Shown here in pieces: positions 31,553 to 45,218 of a stretch of DNA of 64,000 nucleotides. A program made the position numbers and the translations under genes. The first letter of the stretch is position 1; the number at the start of each line of letters is the position of its first letter. The DNA is from Batrachochytrium dendrobatidis JAM81 (taxonomy: Eukaryota; Chytridiomycota; Chytridiomycetes; Rhizophydiales): NCBI RefSeq assembly GCF_000203795.2, contig NW_006281101.1, positions 707,279-771,278 on the forward strand, given 5' to 3'. The notes below the pieces were generated by a model. That model was not told the origin of the DNA. It made no database searches and saw nothing but the letters and a program-made list of their open reading frames with translations.

Positions 31553-34500
31553 TCAATCTAAAAGTGATTGTCCCAGACATGAACTCTGAACACCGCTTCT
31601 AAACCCAGCTGAAGTTATTAGTGGCAATTCCCACCATTTAGCAGCATCCGAAGAAGGTGGGGGAAGAGGTCCTAGCGGGTTGTTCCATAAAAATGGATCG
31701 CTGGAAGTGAATGGATTGAGAATTGGTGCAACTAGAACAGTTGATACGTCTAAAAATCAGAAAATGTATCAGTAATAGTTGAATGCATTGTGAATTTCAA
31801 GTTTTTTATATAGAGCCAATGTCTTCAATTGGTATCAACGCCTGAAAATCTTTTACCTTGGTCGTGTGAAAGATCAATCAAAGTTCCTGTCACGGCAGTG
31901 GCTGAATTTGGATTTTTTTCGGCCTGGATATCGAATGCTGTTGGTGAAACATTTGTTGAAATCACCTCTTTCTTCAAACCGGAAAGCTGAGGCTCAACTT
32001 TAGTGTTACCTGCAAAAAGTTGCTGTAGAAGACCAGTATGTATCGCGTTGAAGGTTTGAAAATCAATCTCATTTACTTGGACCAATAAAATTGCATGTAC
32101 TGATTGGTAGTAAAATAATATTGAAATTATAAGCTATATATGAGCAACAATAATAGAAAAATTAGCAAAATATGCCCTTACCTGGTCGATGGTCGGACAT
32201 CTGTAGTTCTCCACGTGTATATTCCTTCAGTTGGATATTATTTCCTTTGAAAAGGATTCGATCTGTCCAAGAAGGAGTCCTAGCCTTTTCGCTAATTAAA
32301 AATACGGTAAAAACTAAATTTTAGTACACATTAAAAACACGAACCATTACTATAAAAAGCATTCACCTTGTATCATAGTTTGTAGACCAGGTGTCATATT
32401 TATAGGTAGGTTCAAAGCTGAGAGGACCCTCTATATATTTGGTAAATGCTAGTCCCATTTGAATTTGTTTGCTCAACTATTGGCTCGTAATGTTAAAAAA
32501 TTGGGTGTTGGTAGAATAAACATAATCATGCCTATCAAGTGCTTACGAATGGAAATATACCTGATCATGTGTTGATAAAAACAGCAGCTCTTTGTTTTGA
32601 ATGCATTTTCTGACCTGCCATATCACACAATATATCATTATGGCTGTATTGAGCCGCCTCAAATAAATTCAGCCAAAACAATTACCTGCTCGTTGGGTAA
32701 GTCAATACGATAGTTAAAGTCACCTAACCAGAATACCATACTGAAACATCCATCAACAAACGTATTAACAAGCCAGTCGATTTATATACAATTAAAAGCC
32801 ATGGCTGCACTTACTCGTGATCGTGTAGTCTTTTTCCTCGAAATACAAGCCCATTTGTAATCGTCCAATAGTCGCGATTGCGTTCCTCCACTGCCAATGT
32901 ACCGGCAGCAAGATGAGCAGTAATAAAAACCATAGATGTGTCATGATAGGCAATGCTTAATCCAACTCCTCCTTTATTGGCAGCCATACCACCAAGTCCA
33001 GTCTAGCAAGAATCATGCAGAATTTAGTAAAATAAGCGCAGATGCGATAAAAATCAATCTTTCCTACCCAAAACATATAAAATAAAACATACTTTGACGG
33101 TAGCAGTTTCCAATTTCTTAATATGATGGGTTATTTCTGGTTTGACAAAAACAAATAAACCAAGTGCAACAAGATGAATTGACCGGAGCACCACATATTT
33201 GACTGATGGTTTGGAATTCAATGCCGTGAGCAGTTTTGCTTCCAATTGAAAACGTAAAAGATTGGTATCTGTAGATATATACTTGTTTTAAATGTCAGTA
33301 AAATAGTGTACTTGGTTTTTTATATATGATATTAAACAAAAAACAAAAATTACACGATCGGGCGTCAGTTCGATTAGCTCCTGTACTCCAATCACAATAA
33401 TATCTGGTAAAACTGTATAGGTTGGATTAAGCCAGGTCATTAAAGCCTCGATAGATGGCATTTTACCATGCAAGTTGTATGTTCTCAGTAGAATATTCAG
33501 CTCTGATGGCTTGGCATACTAGAACATTTACACAATAAAATTACTAAAATAGCCGAGTAAAGCAATATCAAAACCTTGATCAGCTGAAATAATTGATCTT
33601 GAGCAAGTCATCAAACCTCGTATAAACGGGCTTGCATCTGACGTTCAGCAATATCATAAGCTGGGTTTTGCAAAAGAAGACTGCTTGTTGCTGGCCCCTG
33701 GGAAAAAAGCAAATTGATCGCTTCCTGTTTTGCCTTGTCTTGGAAATTAGACACATAGAATCTATTCACCGACTTTGCGGCATCGTCCAAAAATCCTACA
33801 ACATATATTATAAGAACATTGAAACACTTTAAATCAAATATTGATTGCCTACCTAGCATGGTTTGTTTTCCTTTACGAGTGTACGAAGACTTGAGAGCGC
33901 CAGTTCCAGCTTAATTTGTATGTGAGTGTTTGAAAATAAAAACGCGATATTAAACCGCACATTATACTATACCATATATCCTGCTAAGCCAGTCTCCGTT
34001 CTACAGAAAATTTACGATCGACAAGTGAAGACTGTATAAACATCCAAACCAAAACCATTACGCCAAAATATCAAGCAGTATTGCTTACATCTGCCCATAG
34101 CCCATTGAACGCATTATTCCAATTCTCAACATCAGTGGAATTCAAACGAATATTAAATCTTTCAAGATGCAAATCAAGCATGTGCCGAGCAAAAAACCTG
34201 ATCAATTTAAATATTGACAAGTTAAAGCTCATAAACCTTTGATTAAACAAACCAACAGCATATTACTATGTATACATACGTTTGTACAACATTAGTGCGA
34301 TCTAAACAATCCAAGCAATTTGTTCTAAATACGCCAGATTGTCGAAAAACCACCGTTTTTTCTTGATGGTCAAATATAGAATATCCAAAACTATCTATGG
34401 ATGACCGAACTTGATCTAGTAAATTGTCCAGCTTTTGACATTTGGTAAACAAGCAAGTGTATTAGTAAAATATTACTGGAAACCGCTAAAATGAAATGGC

Positions 34501-36150
34501 ATTTTGGCTACTTACTCGTTCATACTGATCGCGTTTAACAATCGCATGAAAATCAAAGGTGCTGTAAATAACTCCAGTGGATATTTCTTTAGGAAGCGAC
34601 AAAACAGCAGTGCGATAGGACTCATTAAGAGCATATTCTGCAGACGTTGGCGATTGAGAAAGTAAATTGACCACATTAACGGCCGAATAAAGACGAACTA
34701 GTTCCTATAGTAGTTTGAATTACATGACCAAGAAAAAATTAGAATATATCCAAGACAAGCGATACATCAATATATACTATATTTAGAAATACCTGAAAAT
34801 GTTTTGTAGCTGCTGGGAGTGCTGATTCAGGACCTCTAGAAAGAATGACTTTGTGAGATACCTGGACACCGATTTGCTCCCAAAATACAGGAACTAAGCA
34901 TAACAGATCAGTCAACATGTTTAGAAATGCTCAAAATAGTCTAAAATATACATAAAAGTGCAGTCTTACCGCTGCCTCGAATTTGCAAAAAGGATGTCCA
35001 GTATTTTTCATTGAGCATTAAAAACTCGGTCTGGAAAAATCAAAAAGTTTGAAGTTAACCAACTAAAACAAGACGAATGTATGATTACATTGCTGATTTG
35101 AAATAATCCAAGGTGCTAAAAATAAATGATATCTAACCTCGACAAAATTGGAAACGTATCCGTCATCGTTGATTCCTCTGGCGTTAAATCTGGTGCCAGC
35201 ACGGTTACATCCCATTCTAGAAATAATTCCAAACTGCCACTTTCCGCTACTGGACGAAACATTTGTAAGACCCACAAACCCTTGAATAATAGCAAGCACA
35301 TGTCCGCCCATATCAAACTCTTTTCGCGCACTTGGGGACAGCTCCTGTTCTCGGATTTGCATCAGTTGACGAAGCATATTTCTGTTCCAGACATAGTTTA
35401 AATCCATTGTATCTAAAACTGACTCTACTTCTGTGGTTATATTGCTAGATTCCGACAACTGAGACTCGAAAAATGATGACAGTCTTTCTTCCATGCGATG
35501 GGTGAGATCAAATGTGGGGCTATAATAGAATGATCCATATGAAAGAAGCTTAATCAAAGATTGACATGGATGGATCACGGATGATGCTTCGTCCATGAAA
35601 ACTCCAGTTGATACAGGAGGGTCCAGATTAAGCCTGTCGTATTTGTTGGACAGCAAGCTGAAAAATGAAGTCTTCAAGATCCTGTAGATTGGCTGTCCAT
35701 TCAAAAGACCCACCATCTCTGTTTCCAATACCAGCGAAATAAATATATCTAAAATAGAGATTGTATGAAATTAGTTAGCAGCGGTCCATGCACTCAAATC
35801 TGAATACATTTGGATGATGAAATTGAAGGACTAGCCAACTGGCAAGTAGAACTCATTCACTACCATAACCTCAGATCCACAGCAGTTTATCACTTGAATT
35901 GGAGTTTGTTTTCAAACCCACCATTCTCAATTGTCACAGTCCCAAGACACCCATAAACTGGAAATGGTAGCAGTGGTTTCAATGAAGCAAAGTCAATTGT
36001 TTCGGCTGGCTGGAGCAACATTGAACTACATAATCCTCGATTCGTCTGCTGTGAAGTGAACACAATGCATGTTGTAGAGAAGTTTGCTGGCGGTCTTACG
36101 ACAACAGTGCGAGTTGGATAATCTTTGTAGAGAATGGTGGTGGTTGCCAT
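31553..36150 (-). CDS. INP52: Synaptojanin-type inositide phosphatase (SAC1 domain plus 5-phosphatase)
   Basis: A long gene with about 15 short introns. ATG at 36150 (MATTTILYKDYPTRTVVV); TGA at 31553. The N-terminal SAC domain is seen in exons down to ~34250, with the catalytic FRTNCLDCLDRTN (C-x5-R-T) at about 34300. The central and C-terminal inositol polyphosphate 5-phosphatase domain shows RTYNLHGKMP, VIGVQELIELTP, GGMAANKGGVGLS, VFWLGDFNYRIDLP, RTPSWTDRILFKG and MSDHRP. The tail is Pro/Asn-rich and includes the EH-domain ligand NPF next to a DPF (LNPFTSSDPFLW). These enzymes turn over PI4P and PI(4,5)P2 at endocytic sites and on Golgi/endosome membranes; the NPF/DPF tail fits recruitment by EH-domain or adaptor proteins. 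The choice among INP51, INP52 and INP53 is not resolved. Confidence 0.92.
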
Positions 36151-36193
36151 CGAGTACTAGCAATGCATTAGCAAGAAGGTAAGAGTGTGCTTG

Positions 36194-36590
36194 CAGTCCT
36201 ATTCACGTAAAATGGAACTCTATCTTGCAGTCACTGCTTTGGAATATTATTCGTTGCACTTTTTGGAACTGGCTTTAAATACAATGTTCATACAAAATCA
36301 ATCTCTTGGTTTGGCAATCATGCATTGTACAATCACTAGATTTATCCATTGCAATCCATGTGTTGAGTGACTACTCGATAATACTCTACAAACTCTTGTA
36401 TTCTAAAAACATACGGCCGCGTTATAGTCCAAGAAACATCTCTGGAATCAACTGTTGTTTCTATATCGATTACCAGGAGAAAGACTAGTGAATAGTGTTG
36501 TTCAGTAAATTGACAACAATCACTACATGGGATTGGCTGTTTATTATGTAAACTCCTATTTTAGTATCCCATTTTACACAAATATAGCTG
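36194..36590. mobile_element. MITE (about 397 bp) just upstream of the inositide phosphatase
   Basis: Left end CAGTCCTATTCACGTAAAATGGAAC; right end CCCATTTTACACAAATATAGCTG followed by TA. The left TA is changed to TG. Internal blocks CTTGCAGTCACTGCTTTGG and CATTGTACAATCACTAGATTTATCC match other copies. It begins 44 bp upstream of the phosphatase ATG and fills most of the space to the EPG5-like stop at 36655. Confidence 0.8.
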
Positions 36591-36654
36591 TAAAAATATT
36601 ATCGAATACTATTCAACAATGTATAAAACCTTCAATCCTACTTATAGCCAAGGT

Positions 36655-39600
36655 TTAAATACGTGAATTCGTCTGAATAAACCCATCTGGCATTTTCACC
36701 AAAGTTTCCCAAATTGGAAAAAATCGACGGGCCAGATTATCAATTATATCAGGAAGCTGATGTAACCCTTTTGTTGTGTTTTTCAATAGTGCTTCTGAAT
36801 CGCTCATTGCATTTCCCAGCTTGCCATATTCGCTATTTTGTTGCATTTTCGTAAATGAGTCCATGAGTTGGGTTTGTTGTTCATCAGCGTCAGGATCTAT
36901 CAAACAACTAGTTATAAATAGAGCAATCATACGTGCACAAAACCGAAATTCCACAGAAAGCAACGAGACAGGTCTAAATCCAAGAGTGGCCCAAATGCCT
37001 TGGCAAGATCGATCCTCACTCCAACGAAATAGTGCATCTCCAACTAAAGGCAAGTGAGCCTTCAGTCTAGAATGGCCTTCTGATAGAGATGAGAGTTCTG
37101 CTTGAAGCAGCTGTCCAAATAGAAATAGCAGCAGTAGTATTTTACTGTTTATTCCATACCCATATTAAAAATATTAGCACATAGTCGTAAACACGTTACT
37201 GTTAAAACTCCTGTCAATAATAGTTTAACATCACTCACCACTCTTGGCCCTGAAAAACATGCTCTATTCGAATCGATACAATCCATACACCCAGTCTCTC
37301 GCCAAGCATAACTTTTTCATCAATTTTCGTTTGAGATATGGCCAATGTTTTCAAAGAATAAGCATACAGTGTAAAGGCAAGAGCGTGATTTAGACAATGC
37401 CGTATGAATACGGCCTCGTCTAATTCTGGAATCTGCAGAATATCTGTAATCATATTCCATTGTTGAGGATCCATGCATAGTGCAAAGTGCTTGCTAATTG
37501 AATACTCTGAAAGCATGGCCATATGCTCCACTAAAGACATTGATCGATATGCTGCCATTAAATATAGCATAGCGTAATTGGACTCTTGAGTGGCAGCTAT
37601 AATACCATTCCAAAGCTTTGTGCAGATTTTACTTTCTTTATGGCAAGAATTCAGCAAAGCAATAGCAGATTGGATTGATGCAAGCAAAACGCTTTTTGTC
37701 AAAGTGTCATGGGCTAGGTTGTCTGACTGAAAACGCTCAAAATGCTCTGCGATTTGCAACGTCTCGCAAACAATTCCACAAATGTGATCCAGGGCAAAAT
37801 TGGGTTTGATTGATCGAAGCAAAAGTGGTACTTGATCTGCTTTGATCTGAGTCTCCACAAGAGCCCACACAAAGTTGACATATACGAGCAGGTTTTCCCG
37901 AGCTTGGATTAACTGGCCACCCTCTAAACCTCCAAGCTTTCGCAACAGCGCTAGACTCAGCACAATGGGAAAATGAGATGTAGTGTCATTCAGTAAAGTA
38001 GTTGTGGCTTGCTCATTCCATTCTAGTGGCAATGCTCGCACAACTTGTTCGTAATCAGAGGTAGAGGGAAGATGACTAAAATCCACGCTGGTAAGCCAAT
38101 GAGTCAAAGATTGAAACCCGATAAATCTACACAGTAGTCATTGGCAAACAACAATTGATCGTGTTAGCAAATAATAAACCCATCGCGAATGTACTGTATA
38201 TTGGAAAATAATACTGACTTGATAATGACATACCTATCCGAATCGACTGGCCATACTTTACCAGCCAAGTATAGTATGCCAAATACAAACTGCCACACTG
38301 CTGGCATTGAAGCAAGTTCTGCAGGCTTGATACTATCTCTAAAAACGTTTACAGCAAATACACCAGTCTCGTCCATTAAAGCATCCAATGTCAACCACTG
38401 ATTCATACTGTCAATCGCAGTGATGGACATGGTAAAAGTAGACCATTGATATTTTGATGCAAGTTTTTGCACTGTTTTTAAAAATATTGGGTTGACATTT
38501 GCACCAATCGCGTCCGCATGAAACTTCCAAATAAGCGACAAAAGCGACTCGGATCTAGTAAAGCAGGCAGCAGTACATTATTTTAACACAGAGCTAAATT
38601 GGCTAATGTCCTAAATTTTCAAGTTATGACGTTACCTGTTATACATGGTGCACAGTTTTGACAACAACTTGAAATAAAGTGATATAACTTTATCAATGAC
38701 TACAGCATTTTTCTCAGTCCATTCACGCTTCCTACTAACGCTGTAAGTGGTACTAGACAATTCTTGTTGGTTTCGATCGAGTAACATCCACGGAGAAAAT
38801 AATGACATAGCCATCTGACTCGTTTCAATAAATTGTATGCAGTCAATATCATTTTGCATGGACAGAGCCACCAGCACAACGCATCCCAAATACAGAGGTT
38901 CTAACATGCAGTTGGAATTAGAATCTGCAAAACCACTTGATATGATCTCTTCTTGAAAAACATCAATCAATTTTGTCCATAAACCCGTTGTCTCCATATG
39001 AATTAGTGTTAGTGATGTCAAAGAAGAAGATGCAAGAAATCGTTCCAGCTGATTATCCAAATCCATTTTTTCTCGAGACTCTGGCAAAAATGATACAGTC
39101 AGTCCGCTAATAGCATAGTGCTGAAGTTAGAAATAAATTGAAAAGTATATGATTTATAGTATCAAGGTCCGTGAAAAGCATTCTTACATGATGATACTAA
39201 TATCAATGTTCCCGCGCATAGCAGCCTTTAAAATAACCGGAATGCATTCCGTCCATATTCCAGGCTGGTCAAGCACAAATAGTTGAACCATCATTTCGTT
39301 ATGAAAATCAAAGCTTTTTGTTTTTTCACATGCAGATAAAACGCTATAAAACAGCTCCGTCTTTTGTGCCTGTGTTCGTTGGGACAGCTCATTCAACCAT
39401 CGTTTTAAATCAAATGCTTTAGAAATCAAAAGAAAATCAGCACTATTTAAAGATAAAGATAGCGATCGATAAAAACGAGGGAAATTGTCAGGAGAGCAGC
39501 ACGGATCAAACAATTTTGCAAGAAGATTCACAGCTTCTCCCTTGTTAATGATTTCAAAGATTCGAATCGTTTGGTCTTCTGAAAGTGCAACAACGCTTGG

Positions 39601-42600
39601 ACCTATAAGGTGTATTAGCGATATTAGATATTTTCAAATTCTAATGATAATAAATGATATATTACAAAGTAGTAGATTTACTAACAGCCAAAACAATCAT
39701 ACCCAATTGACGTGTAGTCATTTCAGCAAGAAAAGCGGCTGGAGCGTATACTGAGATTCCACAAAGTGATTGTATGACATCAAAAAACACCTTCTCTTTA
39801 ATTTGAGACGATGATGCCATAATGCTTGTGGTCAACAAGGGATTCAATGATAGTTCATGTTGTTCAGATCGAGCAAGCCAGTCAATAACTCCAATAATTT
39901 TAAGTCCACTGGTACACAGTGAGGAATCTAGAAAGTCGGCGAGAAGCATTAAATCGGCTTGTTGTGCAAGGTCACCGGCCAGATTTCGCATATCTAAATT
40001 AATGCTAGCCTCTTGCAAATCACATTGCACTATAGCATGCCCAGAACAGCCAGAAGAACACGCCCGCTCCACTCGAATTAGCCGTTTGCTTGTGGTGTAG
40101 AGCTGACGAAGATTTTCTAAGCATTCTGTCTGAAGTTTCTCAATGCGCGACACATGCGAAATATAAGCCTGCGCGGCTTTGATCAAAACAGCCAATTCTG
40201 TTTCAAACATCTCTAAAGCCAGGTTTTCAGTTAAAACATGGGCTGGTGGAATCAATGGAAAGCGTAGAACAAACGGCGGTGCTGAAGCAAGCCCATATAG
40301 CTTTAAACCAGCAGAAACTCCCTTTAAATGCGGTGTTGCTGATACAGCGTGCCGATTTGTATCAATACTAGTCTCTACTGCATAATGGTGAGCAGCGATC
40401 CCATTATGTGAACTAGCAGTAGAAGAAATTGGCTCTGCAATATTTGTTGGAAAAAGTGTAGATTGACGATCCAGAGATGCATTTCGAATCAGTCGAACCC
40501 AAGTGGTATCTGCCTTGGACGTATCAAATATGTTACATTCCTGAAGCCAATCCAACAAAAAAATTCCATCAGTGGTAAATGTTTTCCATTCAGCAGTACG
40601 TAATTGTGGTTCACTAAGCCAAAGCTGCATTGCTTGGTAGAGTGTTTGCGGGTGGGTGTCATGAAATTCAGAAGATATTTTGTGTATATTTAGCTGATCT
40701 AGTACCGACATAAGTTGAGATAGGTGCAGAGAACTCGATATAAGAAAACGATACCCAAAAGAAGAGTGCAAAGGAACAGCAAATGGTCGTTCAAAGTACA
40801 AGCTAAAAAATCCCTAAAATTTTCATGATAGTAAGCTCGTAGTGATGCACCAAATAAAACTGCTTCAAAAATAAAGCCTACTGTCTTACCTGCCAGAATA
40901 ATGGCATTGCAGGGTGATGCAATGGTAGTTGGAAAATGAGCGAAGCCCAGCGAAATATTGAAAAACTTTCAAGTGGCTTTAGCTGATGATTGTTTTCATC
41001 TATGTTATGATGAGAGTTGGCTAATGCTTGCTGAACTGTCAACTTCAAATCTTGTGATAGAGCGCGTCCAATGAGCTGAACTAGAGGTCGCTCACTAAGA
41101 GACTCGGCAATCAGAGCCTCATAAGCCAGCCATACAAACGGTGCTTTTCCTGCAGTTGATGTGCTAACTAAAATAGGTAACGGTAAATCAAAATAGTTGT
41201 TGGCTGTAAGTGCACAATACCCTTTACTACATACTGATATCTCAAAATTATACAACGATAGGGAAAGTCGATAGCTTTAAGCAGTGTTACCTAATGGAGG
41301 AATCAATGTCGGATAAGTATGCCAGATGTGATCCAATGCACCCGCTAGAGAATAAATCGACTCGACAGGTCGTAAATAAGAAAAGTTGAAGGGTTTCGAG
41401 CAATTTTTCTGGTAATTCGCTAAAAGAGCGTGGTATTCTCCAATAAATGCACCATGTAGTGTAGATTGTAGACCTGCACGGATATAATACTCACATACAA
41501 CATCCAATATCGTAAGTGAAGACATATTCAAGCTCCATTCAGCATCAGCAAATACAGTTCGAAGCCAGAAATTAGCAGTGAATCTGCTATTCACAGGAGT
41601 TGCAGTATGCTCTGTGGCTTCGCGTAGTGTTGAGGTTACAAAAATACCAATCTGATTGTTTGTATCTCTAATCCCAACTGAATCCACTATTAATGAAGTC
41701 TTGTATAGATTTTTAAAGGTATGGATGAATTCTGCTGTTCCAAACACGTCAATCCCTTTGATGGTGGAAAGATGTCGAATTACTAAAAATGAGACATGCA
41801 TGAAACCCCTTATAGGACCTTTGGATAATATTGTGGAAAGTAGTGACCAACCATGAGTCTGGAATTGTTCAGGATGATGACCAATTTCAGATATCAACAA
41901 AAGCACCAATGCAACAAGCGCATTTGATTTAGAGTGAACCAGTAGCGAACCCATAAGTGAGCCATCCAATGATTCAAAAGGTCGGTCGTAGGGCGATGCA
42001 GAGTAAATATCTGCATATCCAGGAATCTGATACAAATTCATTGAAAGAATTGTATTCCTATTTTCAAAATAATAATTAGTCGATGGAAATTTCAAATACC
42101 TTAGAATTCAACTGTACGAGTCTATACTACTTTGAAATAAACAAGACTCACCAGCACCAATCTAAAAACCCCTTTTCAAATCCTGAAAACATGGTTGAGA
42201 TGGCAAACGGAAAAATTTGTTTAGAAACCATTTCTACTGTGGCAAGAGTAACTGCAGACGTGGTTGAAATGATACCAGACCGCGCCTCTTTTGCACTCTG
42301 ACTATCGATTGCTCGATGAACCAGATGAATGGCCAATGCCTTTTGGTGACGCTGTGGAATCAGCATAGATCCTTTATCAGTCAACGCGTTCCAATCAAGG
42401 CGAGATATTATAAACATGGCAAACTGAAATCGTTTACTGTCTAGTGGATCATTCAACAGATTTTTCAAAATATCTATATCTTCTGAATCAATAGAAAATA
42501 GTTGTAATGAAATGTTTGAAAACAATTTCTGTAGTATTGACTCAAGCTTGACAAAATTCAGCCAGGTTGCTTTTAAAATATGCGACATTGAAAAGGGAAA

Positions 42601-45105
42601 CCAAGTAGAGATATCAGCAAGACAGCTGGCTGCAGTATCGACAAACATTTCCTGTATAGCAGGTTGCAGTAGACAGCTATCAAAGATTGTATCAATCAAA
42701 TGGGCGACATCCAATACGGTTTCTGGATATCGATGCATGGCCAGTGTGTCCAGATGAGAATTATGTGAAGCATTTTCTCGCAAAAATGTCTGAGATCCCC
42801 AAATGAGAGCCACCAGAAATTTTAATAAAGCATCTACGTGTTCGGGATTGGATAGAAACACAAAGGAAAGGGATTCTTGTGAAGAATCAGAACCCATATT
42901 AAAGTATGATTTACTTGATATACTAGTGGTGAAGAGTATACGACGACATTGTTCGGATAGGTTTTCAATGGGGATCTGTACAAGATACTCCCAAAAACCT
43001 AGCTGTCCGTTTTGAAGTAAAACTTTGACAAGCTGTAGTACAAATGCCTCAAATTCTGCTTGGACTTGAAGATGTGGCGGTTGATATGAAGCCTCGAGTC
43101 TATGGTTAGTGGTGGTCAAAGGAAGATAGCAAGCCATTGTATTTGAAATTGTAACAGTGTGTTCGCATATGCCTTTCAGAAAACTTGCATAGATATGGGG
43201 TATAGATTGAAGTGACCTAGAGTGGCAGTAGAATTAGCTTTCAAAAAACAGCAAAAATTACAATACAATTTTGGTGTAGCCTTACAGTTTGAAAAGGCCG
43301 AGTATGTTATCCGCAAAGAAAAACAAGAGCGAGAATACTGGTGGAGCTAGAAGCGTAGAGTGTAGATCAGACAAACCATTAGTCTTTGAATGTTCCATCA
43401 TACAGTAAAACATTAGCGATTCAAAAAGAGATGAGATGTTGAACTGTGCCAGCAATCGCATGTAGTCATCTTCGCGTAGATATACAACTGGGTCTGGTGA
43501 AAAAGGGGTGAATAAGTGTTGATCAATCACCACCCATTCATCTTCAACCTCGAGACGTTTAAGATTGAGGGTAACAAACTTTTCGTCCATAGCAGTCTGT
43601 GCATGTGCTTCTTCCAATTCTTCAATTGGACCCAGCAGCGCACGGAGGGATGCAAGGTATTGTTGTATCCATGACTTTGTCCATTGAGGTGGTGATGGCC
43701 ATTGAATAAAATGAGAACCCCAAAGTCCAATTCCTGGGCAGCGAATAGCATGAAGCAGAATTTTGCGATGTGAATCGGGACTACCCAGACGAATGATTGC
43801 AGCCACAACGTACGAGATCCAAGATCGCACATCTTTGTAGAATAAAGAAGGTTCTTCACCTGAAGGATCGAATGGAGTTGCAAATGATCCCTGCGAATCT
43901 GGAGTTGATTGATATAGCGGCACAGGTGTGCCAGGTGATTTCGAGGGGGATGCAAGTACTCTGCGACGCTCAAACGAAAATAAAACGTCAAGATAATATA
44001 AAAGCTGACGAATGTTTGGGTCAGTTGATGGCATGTTTTCCCATTCGATAGCAAATGTAAATGGTTTAGATTGTATGAGTTCGAGCTGAGATTTAAAATG
44101 ACTGGACAGATACACGTCGAGAGTATTTTGGATCCAAATCTTGGCCATTTTGGATTCAAATAGAGCCTTATTTAAATGAACGTGGTATAAAAGACGAGAG
44201 TTTTCCCATGAAAGACGCAAGTCCTTTTCTACATCACTGCTATATACAGCATCTTCGTCTGTATATGTATGTGAGACCTGTCGGCCATCACTGCATACAG
44301 CAGTTGCATGTTTTGGGGTTCTGGATATACGCCATAGTCGGTTAGAGAGGTTTTTTGCAGAGTGACGAGCAGCATTGAGTTGACTGCGAACCTTGAGTGT
44401 ATTTTTGAAGGCAGTATCGTAGAGCAGTACTTTTTCATAGAACGGATCCATTTCACCCAAACGATTGATATGCGATCGAAATTCGTGGACAAGAGTATCG
44501 TGCATAGAACTGATAGTGTCACTGACAATACCCTTGACATGGTCCGCATCATGCACTTTGGGTTCGATTGACAGACTCTGATTGGATATAGGACAAGTGT
44601 CTAGCTGAGGAGCAGTCAATAAACTCAATGATGGAGCAGTTGGCACAAGAGGAGCAAACGCCAATTGTGGCATGTCGACAGCCATGGAGGGCGGAGCAGA
44701 GGGATACATGGGTTGAATGGACGCATTGTGTATCTGAGCAGCAGTGGATGCAAACGAAGGCTGATCGGGGATTGAATAAATAGAAGATATTCGAGTAACA
44801 AGAGCCGAATCACCAGCCCTATGCAGACTATCCCATAACATATTGGTGTCTGTGCAATCTGCCAGATTCAATGTCTGTTCGACTACGTCTGATTGAGCCT
44901 TATGAGCCATACTAATGACAGGACGGTTGGCCGAAGTAAAGTCTATTCGACTTTTATCCGGCTCTTGACACTGTCGTTGCTCTGCAGTTGCTGCTGGAAG
45001 ACTTGTCGAAGCAATATCAGGAATATCATCCACTTGTCGCTTGGTTAGTTTCTTCTTCCGACGTTGGCCCTGTGCAAGTGAAGGTCGTTGCAGTTGCGCT
45101 TCCAT
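36655..45105 (-). CDS. EPG5: Very large alpha-helical protein, probable EPG5 autophagy tether
   Basis: Eleven or more exons (main blocks 45105-43282, 43137-42148, 42095-41277, 41255-40878, 40801-39662, 39531-39184, 39087-38632, 38541-38164, 38107-37235, ~37140-37030 joined to the last ending at 36655). The summed coding length is near 7.7 kb, about 2570 residues, very close to metazoan EPG5. The N-terminus is a basic KKKLTKRQ segment and a low-complexity region. A helical region with ICxDG-like AVCSDGRQVSHTYTDED and a long helix pair follows, then VYLREDDYMRLLAQFNISSL, a pattern I associate with EPG5. The remainder is Leu-rich helical repeat without catalytic motifs. EPG5 tethers autophagosomes to late endosomes/lysosomes through Rab7 and LC3/Atg8. 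The assignment rests on length, architecture and two motifs. Confidence 0.6.
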
Positions 45106-45218
45106 GTCTGTTCAAGTACTATAAATATAACAAGAATGTGGGATTGATGGTCGGTCTAACTGCTGCAAAGTTTAAACTTGTTGCTGTCAATCCAGTCCGA
45201 CAGTCATTTGGAATCACT

